Assembly (NCBI RefSeq): GCF_003751445.1
Contig: NZ_RJUU01000003.1
Location: 1,054,001 to 1,118,000 of the forward strand
Length of the DNA: 64,000 nucleotides
Reading direction: 5' to 3'
DNA from: Streptomyces sp. 840.1
GTDB lineage: Bacteria; Actinomycetota; Actinomycetes; Streptomycetales; Streptomycetaceae
The notes under the pieces were generated by a model that saw nothing but the letters and a program-made list of their open reading frames with translations, was not told where the DNA came from and did no database searches. Of this stretch, positions 57,896-64,000 are shown in pieces (the stretch's first letter is position 1; each line of letters opens with the position of its first letter). Both the position numbers and the translations under genes were made by a program.

Positions 57896-60769
57896 ATGTC
57901 GGACTGGCCACTGGCGATCGGTGTACTCGGCACCCTGGCGATGCTGTTCTTCTTCTGCGCCGGTGACCGGCTCGTCGGAAGCGCGGGCGGGCGCACCCCC
58001 TGGGGCATCCTCGGGTTCCTCGTCTCGCAGATGGTGGAGAAAGGGATCTGGGTCTTTCCCGGTTCCACTCCCGCCTGGTACGGGCCGTCGACCTACGTCT
58101 CCGCGGTGGTGGCCGGCTTCGTGGGCTTCGCACGTCTCCAGCTGACCAACGCGGAGCAGCGCGCCAACCCGGAGAACAATCCGCCGGCGGCGAACGAGCG
58201 GGCCGCTGCCGGCGCGGACCGGCTGCGGAGCTACGCGGTGTCGGACGATCTGACGGTCCTGGACTCGGCCGTGGACGACTTCCGCGCGGCGGCCCGCCAG
58301 AGCGTGGGACACGCCAACCACCTCGGCCACGTCACCGGCCTCGTCCGGGCATCGCGCATGCGGTACGAGCGGCTCGGGCGGCTCCAGGACCTGGACGAGG
58401 CCGTCGAGGCCGGAGAGCGGGCCGAACGGGCCCGGGGCACCGGCCAGGCGCGCGGCCGGATGCTCTGCCAGCTCAGTACCGCATTACGCCTGCGCTACGA
58501 CCACCTCGGCGCTGCGGACGATCTGGCGCGGGCCGTAGCCGCCGGACGCGAGGCCGTCCGGCTCGTCCCCTCCCGCAGCCCTCACTTCCCCGGTACGTGC
58601 GGCCAGTTCGGCGCCGCCCTGCACAGCGAGTACCTGCGCACCGACGACCTGGACGTCCTGGAACAGGCCGTCGCCCAGGTGTCGGCCGCGGCGGACTGGG
58701 CCGACAGGCGCGGCTACCGGCGCGCGGCGGACCGGGCCACCCTCTGCTACCTGCTGGTGCAGCGGGGCAAGCGGACCGGGAGCCTCGTGGACATCGACCG
58801 GGCCGTACGGACGGGGCGGGAGGCGCTGGAGACGACCGCGCCGGGCGAGGCGCTGCACGGGACGTGCCTGAGTAACCTCGGCCTCGCGCTGCGCACCCGG
58901 CACCGGCTGCGGGCGGGCGCCGAGCTCCATCCGGCCACGGACGACCTGGACGAGGCGGTCGGCCTGGGCGAACGCGCCCTGGCCACGGCGCCGGCGGACG
59001 CCCCCGAAAGGGCGGTGTACCAGGTCGTCGCGGCCCTGGCCCTGCACGACCTCGGCCGGTACGGCACGGCCGGCGGGCCCGGCGATCCCGGCGGCGGCGC
59101 GGACTCCGCCGGCCGTGCCGTCCGTCCCGGGGGGCCCGATCCGGCCCTCGACGCGGCACGGGCCGCGGCGACCCATCCGAGGGCCGACGTCCCCACGCGG
59201 ATGCGGGCCGGGCTGCTCTGGAGCGATATCGCCGCCTCAGGTGCCCGCTACCGGGAGGCCATGACTGCGTTCGAGACCGTCATCGCACTCCTGCCCCGGC
59301 TGGCCGGCCGCGAGCTGCGCCGGGCGGACCAGGAGGACCGCCTCGGCCGGTACAGCGGCATCGCGGCGGACGCGGCCGCCTGCGCGCTCTTCGAGGGAGA
59401 GCCCGAGCGGGCGGTGGCGATGCTGGAGCTGGGGCGCGGTGTGCTGCTGTCGCGGGAGCTGGATCTGCGCGCCGACATCGGTGAGCTCCGGGCACAGAAC
59501 CCCTCGCTGGCGCGGGAGTTCGAGGATCTGCGGACGGCCCTCGCCGAGGGGCGCGCCGAACCGCCCGTGGCCGGCGCCGCGGACTCGCGCTCCCGGCGGC
59601 GCGAGGAGGGCGAGCGCTGGGACGTGCTGCTGCGCGAGATCCGCTCGCTCGACGGGCTGGCGGACTTCGCGGGGCCGCCCTCCCCCGAGCGGCTGCTCGC
59701 CGGGGCGGCGGAGGGTGCCGTGGTGTACCTCAACGTGAGCCGGTTCCGCTCCGACGCGGTCATCATCGCCCCCGACGGCATCCGTTCCGTCCCGCTGCGG
59801 GTCACCCCGGACGAGGCCGAGGACCGGCGGCGCGCGCTGGACGCCGCGCTGGCCTCGCGGGACGAGGCCGAGGACGGGGCGGCGCGGGCGGCGGCGGTGC
59901 ACGAGGTGCTCGGCTGGCTGTGGGACGCCTTGGCCGAGCCCGTCCTGAACGCCCTGAAAGATCTGCACGCGGCACATCGCGGTCCGCAGCCGCCGCGCGT
60001 GTGGTGGGTGCCCACCGGACCCCTCGCGCTGCTGCCCGTGCACGCGGCGGGGCACCGCGGCGGCACCCGTTCCCTGCTCGACCGGGTGATCTCGTCCTAC
60101 ACGCCCACGGTGCGGTCCCTGGCCACCGCCCGGAGCGCCCGGACCGCCGAAGTCCCGGCCGCCCGCCGCCGGGTGCCCCTCGCCGTAGCGATGTCCACCA
60201 CCCCGGAGGCAGGGCCACTCTCCGGGGCGAAGGCGGAGGCCCGGATGGTGCGGGGGCTGTTCCCCGGGACCGTACACCTCAGCGGCCCGGAGGCGACCAG
60301 GGAGCGGGTCCTGAGCGCGCTGCCGGACCATGCCTGGGCGCACTTCGCCTGCCATACGGCGACCGATCCCGACGTCCCGTCACGCAGCGGGCTGCTCCTG
60401 CACGATCACCGGCGACGGCTGCTGACCGTCGAGGACGTGTCCCGGCTGGAGCTGGGCAACCCCGAGCTCGCCTATCTGTCCTCGTGCGACACCGCCCGCA
60501 CCGCGCCCCGCCATGCCGACGAGGCCATCCATCTGGCCTCGGCCTTCCAACTGGCGGGCTACCGGCAGGTCATCGCGACGCTGTGGCGGGTGGAGGACGA
60601 GGTCAGCGCGGTGTTCGCCGAGAACGTCTACACGGAGCTGGCCGAGGCGGTGCGGTCCGGCGCACCCGTCGACGCGGCGGCCGCGGTACGTCGCGCCACC
60701 CTGGCGGTCCGGGAGCTGTGCCCCAACCTGCCTCAGTTCTGGGCAAGTTATCTGCACGTCGGCTGCTGA
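57896..60769 (+). CDS. Membrane-anchored TPR-CHAT (caspase-like) protein with a TTA codon
   Basis: Protein of 957 residues. Hydrophobic segments near residues 5-22, 37-54 and 62-80 suggest a membrane anchor. Residues about 90-500 are helical TPR-like repeats (LDEAVEAGERAERARG, DDLARAVAAGREAVRLVP, IDRAVRTGREALETTAPGEALHGTCLSNLGLALR). The C-terminal CHAT protease domain (about 690-957) has both catalytic residues: His820 in HFACHT and Cys864 in LSSCDTA, followed by the usual ADEAIHLASAFQLAGYRQVIATLW. CHAT proteins are caspase/separase-like peptidases or their inactive relatives. Codon 197 is TTA (58484-58486), implying bldA-dependent translation. No caspase substrate is evident. Confidence 0.9.
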   Translation: MSDWPLAIGVLGTLAMLFFFCAGDRLVGSAGGRTPWGILGFLVSQMVEKGIWVFPGSTPAWYGPSTYVSAVVAGFVGFARLQLTNAEQRANPENNPPAANERAAAGADRLRSYAVSDDLTVLDSAVDDFRAAARQSVGHANHLGHVTGLVRASRMRYERLGRLQDLDEAVEAGERAERARGTGQARGRMLCQLSTALRLRYDHLGAADDLARAVAAGREAVRLVPSRSPHFPGTCGQFGAALHSEYLRTDDLDVLEQAVAQVSAAADWADRRGYRRAADRATLCYLLVQRGKRTGSLVDIDRAVRTGREALETTAPGEALHGTCLSNLGLALRTRHRLRAGAELHPATDDLDEAVGLGERALATAPADAPERAVYQVVAALALHDLGRYGTAGGPGDPGGGADSAGRAVRPGGPDPALDAARAAATHPRADVPTRMRAGLLWSDIAASGARYREAMTAFETVIALLPRLAGRELRRADQEDRLGRYSGIAADAAACALFEGEPERAVAMLELGRGVLLSRELDLRADIGELRAQNPSLAREFEDLRTALAEGRAEPPVAGAADSRSRRREEGERWDVLLREIRSLDGLADFAGPPSPERLLAGAAEGAVVYLNVSRFRSDAVIIAPDGIRSVPLRVTPDEAEDRRRALDAALASRDEAEDGAARAAAVHEVLGWLWDALAEPVLNALKDLHAAHRGPQPPRVWWVPTGPLALLPVHAAGHRGGTRSLLDRVISSYTPTVRSLATARSARTAEVPAARRRVPLAVAMSTTPEAGPLSGAKAEARMVRGLFPGTVHLSGPEATRERVLSALPDHAWAHFACHTATDPDVPSRSGLLLHDHRRRLLTVEDVSRLELGNPELAYLSSCDTARTAPRHADEAIHLASAFQLAGYRQVIATLWRVEDEVSAVFAENVYTELAEAVRSGAPVDAAAAVRRATLAVRELCPNLPQFWASYLHVGC

Positions 60770-60805
60770 GGGGCGGGGCCCGGCGGCTCAGTGCGCGGTC
60801 GCGGC

Positions 60806-61048
60806 TCAGCCGGACGATTCGGGCGCCCCGGGCGGCGGCACCGAGGGCTCACCGGGCTCCGGCGTCCCGGCGCCCGCGCCGTCTCCTTCCCGGGGCGGGA
60901 AGGAGACCCCTGCAGGATCCGAGGGGCCCCGGGTCGGTTCGGGCATGGCGAGGGCCGGGGTGTGCCCCCGGAAGTCCCCGCCGCCCTTCCGGCGCAACTT
61001 CTTCTCGAATTCGGTCAGTTCCGGCTCTTCGGCCCGGGGCGCGGTCAT
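60806..61048 (-). CDS. Small proline-rich hypothetical protein
   Basis: Protein of 80 residues with a charged N-terminal helix (EEPELTEFEKKLRRKG) and a disordered Gly/Pro-rich remainder. I recognise no family. Its ATG overlaps the stop codon of the DUF6338 gene (ATGA), so it is the coupled third gene of the operon and probably works with the two membrane proteins. It ends 36 bp from the convergent CHAT gene. Confidence 0.6.
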   Translation of the reverse strand: MTAPRAEEPELTEFEKKLRRKGGGDFRGHTPALAMPEPTRGPSDPAGVSFPPREGDGAGAGTPEPGEPSVPPPGAPESSG

Positions 61049-61740
61049 TCGGGCTCCTGCGTGGTCCGGGCGGCCGGGACGGCGGCCGCCGGGGGGGCGG
61101 GGGGTGCGGCGGCGGTGGGCGGGGACAGGAGTTCCAGCACGTCGGTGTCCGCCGCCCTGATGTGGATGCCCGCGCTGTCCCGGACGGGCCGGACGAAGCT
61201 GCCGTCCGGCCTCATCAGCCAGGCCGATTCGAGGTAGACCTCGGGGGCCTGCGGATACGAGGTGGCGTACGAGCGGCTCCCGTACCAGCCGCCCACCCAG
61301 GCGCCGTCACGCAGCCGCATGCGTACGAAGCAGGGGCCGGAGCGGCTGAACAGGTGGTCCCAGGCAGTGGGTGTCGAACGGTAGCGCGCGGGCCGCCGGC
61401 GCCGCTGCCACCAGGTGACGCCGGCCGCGGCCACCGCCGGCACGACGACGAACAGCACCAGGGCCAGCAGCCCGGCCGACCGGGGCTGCTGCGCCACGGA
61501 CTCCCGGCCGCCCGCACCCGCGTGCCGGGCGAAGCGCACCAGCCGGGGCCCCGCCGCGATCAGGTACAGGGTGTCGAGCACGACGGACGCCGCCACGGCC
61601 CGCAACACCCTTTCGCCCAGGTCGCGTTCGCCGGGCACCGGGCCTCGCCAGCGCTCCCGCAGGAACTGGTAGGTGACTCCCGGCAGGACGAACAGCACCA
61701 GGAGGGCGATCTGGAGCGGGGTGGACGGGGACTGCCCCAT
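61045..61740 (-). CDS. DUF6338-like membrane protein
   Basis: Protein of 231 residues resembling DUF6338: an N-terminal TM helix (LQIALLVLFVLPGVTYQFLRERWRG), a second hydrophobic region (VLRAVAASVVLDTLYLIAAG), a third TM (AGLLALVLFVVVPAVAAAGV), then a cytoplasmic domain with CFVRMRLRDGAWVGGWYGSRSYATSYP and YLESAW, and an Ala/Pro-rich tail. That soluble part looks like a small SH3-like beta-barrel. The start is the ATG at 61740, overlapping the stop of the upstream gene (TGATG). Function unknown. Longer upstream readings overlap that gene and are rejected. Confidence 0.65.
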   Translation of the reverse strand: MGQSPSTPLQIALLVLFVLPGVTYQFLRERWRGPVPGERDLGERVLRAVAASVVLDTLYLIAAGPRLVRFARHAGAGGRESVAQQPRSAGLLALVLFVVVPAVAAAGVTWWQRRRRPARYRSTPTAWDHLFSRSGPCFVRMRLRDGAWVGGWYGSRSYATSYPQAPEVYLESAWLMRPDGSFVRPVRDSAGIHIRAADTDVLELLSPPTAAAPPAPPAAAVPAARTTQEPE

Positions 61741-62162
61741 CACATGCCCCGCAGGCCCTCGGAGGGATCGTGCGCGATCAGTCTCGCCCGCCTCGCGCGC
61801 AGCCCCAGCAGGACGGCCGCCACCAGCGTCGAGATCGCCACCCAGGGCCGCGCGTGCACGATCAGCGCGGCCGTCTGCGACTGCCGGTAGAAGGCCAGCG
61901 TCACCAGCAGCCCGCCGATGAGCCACAGGGCCCCCGACAGGCGCCTGGGCGCGCTCATCTCCCCGAGCAGCAGCAGCGCTCCGGTCAGGGCGGTGACCGC
62001 CACCCCCAGCGTGTACGGATCGGTGGCCAGGAGCACCCGGTACTCGCCGATGTTCAGCAGGGCCAGGATCGCCAGCCACTTGGCCCGGCCGAAGCCGATG
62101 AGGGGCGACAGGACGACGAGGGCCAGCACCAACCCGTACACGACGGACTCCGGTACCTGCAT
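61740..62162 (-). CDS. Four-helix integral membrane protein, unknown function
   Basis: Protein of 140 residues, almost wholly hydrophobic, with about four membrane helices (VVYGLVLALVVLSPLIGF, LGVAVTALTGALLLLG, LSGALWLIGGLLVTLAFY, VAISTLVAAVLLGLRARRA). A basic C-terminus faces the cytoplasm. No family recognised. It is the first gene of a three-gene operon with the DUF6338 and small proline-rich proteins, each overlapping the next. Confidence 0.7.
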   Translation of the reverse strand: MQVPESVVYGLVLALVVLSPLIGFGRAKWLAILALLNIGEYRVLLATDPYTLGVAVTALTGALLLLGEMSAPRRLSGALWLIGGLLVTLAFYRQSQTAALIVHARPWVAISTLVAAVLLGLRARRARLIAHDPSEGLRGM

Positions 62163-62332
62163 GACTCGCCTCCCCCGGCCCGTTGTACGCCCTTGAGCGT
62201 CCTGCCGGAAATGCTAGTCACGCCAGGGGAACATCGCGGTCCCTCGTTCGGGTGATTGCGCTGTCGGAAGGTTTTCGGCCACCGGGCCGGCTCGCAACGT
62301 CACGGACGCCCCGGAGCCGCCGGACGGCACCC

Positions 62333-62683
62333 TCAGAGCCGGCGCAGCGCGGCCTCGACACTGTCTCCGCCGTGGCTGTTGAACGCGATGGCGGCCTGGG
62401 GAGCATGACGGCGGATCAGGTTCACGATCTGCTCGAAGAGCGGCAGCAACTGCTCCGCCTTGCGGATGCCGCCCCCGATCACCACCACGTCCCAAGGACG
62501 CCTGGACAACGAGGCGACGAGGGCGGCCTCGGCCGCTTCGCCGAACACGACCAAGGTCATGGCCGCCTCGATGCCGTGTCCGGCGAAGCGGGCGAGCTCG
62601 CCGTCCAGTGCCGCGCGAAGGGCCTCCGCGTCGACGCCGGGTATCGCCTGTGGGTCGTATCCGAGGACAAGTGCGCTGGGCAT
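62333..62683 (-). CDS. Conserved-looking hypothetical protein (Rossmann-like)
   Basis: Soluble protein of 116 residues: ALVLGYDPQAIPGVDAEALRAAL, an EAAMTLVVFGEAAEAAL strand-helix, WDVVVIGGGIRKAEQLLPLFEQIVNLIRRHAP and IAFNSHGGDSVEAALRRL. The alternating strands and helices and the VVIGGGIRK turn suggest a small Rossmann-like fold, but no catalytic residues or family can be named. It stands alone. Confidence 0.65.
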   Translation of the reverse strand: MPSALVLGYDPQAIPGVDAEALRAALDGELARFAGHGIEAAMTLVVFGEAAEAALVASLSRRPWDVVVIGGGIRKAEQLLPLFEQIVNLIRRHAPQAAIAFNSHGGDSVEAALRRL

Positions 62684-63019
62684 GCGGCCACCCTACGCAG
62701 GCCGATCCCCCACCCCTCGACTCCTGCGTTTTTTACGTACTAATGCGAATCTTTTGCGCACCCACTGCCATTGCCGCGGCCGCGGCCATCACAACCCCGC
62801 GGTGCGGGCGATGTGACCGACCCGCGTCACCCCGAGGCGGCGCACATCTCCCTCGGTGGCCGACCAAGCACCGCATAATACGCACTGCACACAGGTTTGA
62901 GTCACGAATTTGAGTGAGCCAAGCAGAATTTTGCGCATCAGCATGGACTTACTTGCGGCACCACTCCTAGCCTGTGGGGCGTCCGAAGTGCCCCCACGAG
63001 CCGCAAGGACGACTGATAA
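62684..63019 (+). other. 336-bp upstream region of the secreted beta-helix protein
   Basis: No gene. It holds two related elements, GAATCTTTTGCGCA (62747-62760) and GAATTTTGCGCA (62926-62937), 179 bp apart, in unusually AT-rich surroundings. A possible -10 TAGCCT lies about 50 bp before the GTG start. The repeats may be regulator sites for the carbohydrate-active protein. Confidence 0.45.
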
Positions 63020-64000
63020 GTGACCCCGACTCCCAGACGCCAGTTGCTCAGACGCTCCATATCCGCCTCTCTCTCGCTGGCACTCGCCGCGGTCGGCACC
63101 GCCGCCGCCGTGGTCCTGTCCAGCGCTCCGGCCGCCCAGGCGGCGGGGGTCCCCGCCCCCTCCCCCGTCGCGGTCCCCGGTCGCGGCGCGACCGTTCCGT
63201 TCAAGGAGCAGGAAGCCGAGTACGCGGCCACCAACGGCACGCTGATCGGCCCGAACCGGCTGTACGGCACGCTGCCCTCCGAGGCCTCGGGCCGACAGGC
63301 CGTGACGCTGGACGCGGTCGGTGAGTACGTGGAGTTCACGCTCACCGCACCGGCCAACGCGATGTCCTTCCGCTACTCACTGCCGGACAGTGCCGCCGGA
63401 TCGGGCCGGGACGCCTCGATCAACGTGCTGGTGAACGGCGCATCGCCGAAGGCGGTGCCGGTCACCTCCAAGTACGGGTGGTACTACGGCGGTTATCCCT
63501 TCAACAACAACCCGGGCGATACCAACCCGCACCACTTCTACGACGAGGCCCGGACCATGTTCGGGTCGACACTCGCCGCCGGTACGAAGGTCCGGCTGCA
63601 GGTCTCCTCCACGTCCGCCTCGCCGTCGTTCACCATCGACCTGGCGGACTTCGAGCAGGTGGCCGCGCCGACCGCCAAGCCCTCGGGCGCACTCGACGTC
63701 GTCTCCGACTTCGGCGCCGACCCGACCGGGGCCGCCGACTCGACCGCAAAGATCCAGGCGGCCGTGGACGCGGGCAAGGCGCAGGGCAAGGAGGTCTACA
63801 TCCCGCAGGGCACCTTCCAGGTCCGCGACCACATCGTGGTGGACAAGGTGACGCTGCGCGGTGCCGGCCCCTGGTACTCGGTGCTGACGGGCCGCGACCC
63901 CTCCAACCGGAGCAAGGCCGTCGGCGTCTACGGGAAGTACGCCCGGGACGGCGGCAGCAGCAACGTCACGCTCAAGGACTTCGCCATCATCGGTGACATC
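63020..64000 (+). CDS. Secreted carbohydrate-binding / pectate-lyase-3-type beta-helix protein (3' end outside window)
   Basis: First 327 residues of an exported polysaccharide-active protein. GTG start after AAGGACG. The leader RRQLLRRS then a long hydrophobic stretch ending SAPAAQA forms a signal peptide. Residues about 55-220 resemble a CBM35/CBM6 beta-sandwich (EQEAEYAATNGTLIGPNRL, GQAVTLDAVGEYVEFTL-type strands, IDLADFEQVAAP). From about 230 the opening of a right-handed beta-helix of Pectate_lyase_3 type follows (SDFGADPTGAADSTAKIQAAVDAG, VYIPQGTFQVRDHIVVDKVTLRGAGPW). Catalytic residues lie beyond the window. Substrate unknown; an alpha-glucanase or pectinase relative is possible. Confidence 0.85.
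   Translation, partial: MTPTPRRQLLRRSISASLSLALAAVGTAAAVVLSSAPAAQAAGVPAPSPVAVPGRGATVPFKEQEAEYAATNGTLIGPNRLYGTLPSEASGRQAVTLDAVGEYVEFTLTAPANAMSFRYSLPDSAAGSGRDASINVLVNGASPKAVPVTSKYGWYYGGYPFNNNPGDTNPHHFYDEARTMFGSTLAAGTKVRLQVSSTSASPSFTIDLADFEQVAAPTAKPSGALDVVSDFGADPTGAADSTAKIQAAVDAGKAQGKEVYIPQGTFQVRDHIVVDKVTLRGAGPWYSVLTGRDPSNRSKAVGVYGKYARDGGSSNVTLKDFAIIGDI

Noticed and set aside
61741..62079. Long N-terminal extension of the DUF6338 protein from an ATG at 62079
   Set aside because: It would overlap the four-helix membrane protein gene in another frame and reads as Gly/Ala/Arg low complexity; the ATG at 61740 coupled to the upstream stop is better.
1..64000. Search for tRNA, rRNA, CRISPR arrays, transposases, integrases and attachment sites
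   Set aside because: No cloverleaf with a T-arm GGTTCGAATCC-type sequence, no rRNA-like tract, no repeat-spacer array and no recombinase motif were seen on either strand.
1..64000. Possibility that the window holds a natural-product gene cluster
   Set aside because: No polyketide synthase, NRPS, terpene or RiPP core enzyme is present. The ethylmalonyl-CoA genes supply precursors but are primary metabolism.

Overview
This 64 kb window is chromosomal DNA from a Streptomyces-type actinomycete. The DNA is very GC-rich and G/C dominates third codon positions. GTG and TTG starts are common, and only two genes carry the rare leucine codon TTA. The gene content (IclR, TetR, MerR and LysR regulators, SpoIIE-type phosphatase, crotonyl-CoA carboxylase/reductase cluster, CHAT protein, DUF6204 and DUF6338 families) is typical of the genus. 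I found no rRNA, tRNA, CRISPR array, insertion sequence or integrase. The window opens inside one gene and closes inside another.

Layout. 1-3.7 kb: a probable sugar or sugar-acid catabolic cluster (zinc alcohol dehydrogenase, U32-like TIM barrel, SMP-30 lactonase, IclR regulator). 3.9-10.3 kb: housekeeping and accessory genes (PAP2/diacylglycerol kinase fusion, methyltransferase, VOC protein, DUF5107-TPR protein, arginase-like protein, DUF6204). 10.3-15.1 kb: two regulator/exporter pairs (LysR with an MFS permease, TetR with a 14-TM DHA2 exporter), each with a candidate operator. 15.3-20.8 kb: phosphotransferase, a hydrolase with a conflict-protein-like tail, a two-domain hydrolase controlled by a divergent MerR gene, GNAT, LapA-like protein. 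20.9-28.1 kb: a frameshifted secreted hydrolase and a tight operon of four unrelated peptidases (M55, M20, S9, S66). 28.1-36.4 kb: a decayed DinB gene, oxidoreductases with their regulators, a methyltransferase and a PAS-GAF-SpoIIE-HATPase phosphatase. 36.5-43.8 kb: an MFS transporter with three C-terminal carboxypeptidase-regulatory-like repeats, SRPBCC protein, radical SAM protein behind a LexA box, secreted tripeptidyl aminopeptidase, GNAT, HEAT-repeat protein.

44-56.7 kb is central carbon and lipid metabolism: a duplicated 3-hydroxyacyl-CoA dehydrogenase, a TetR regulator, then the ethylmalonyl-CoA pathway set (ccr, ecm, mcl, mch, mcd). These enzymes turn C4 acyl-CoA into glyoxylate and propionyl-CoA and supply ethylmalonyl- and methylmalonyl-CoA extender units. 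Directly behind them lie psd and pssA for phosphatidylethanolamine, with their own probable promoter.

56.8-62.2 kb is the most unusual part. A secreted trypsin-like protease and a membrane-anchored TPR-CHAT (caspase-like) protein diverge from a shared, relatively AT-rich intergenic region, and each contains one TTA codon. This suggests joint bldA-dependent developmental control. Convergent to the CHAT gene is a translationally coupled operon of a membrane protein, a DUF6338 protein and a small proline-rich protein. The window ends in a secreted carbohydrate-binding/pectate-lyase-like protein.
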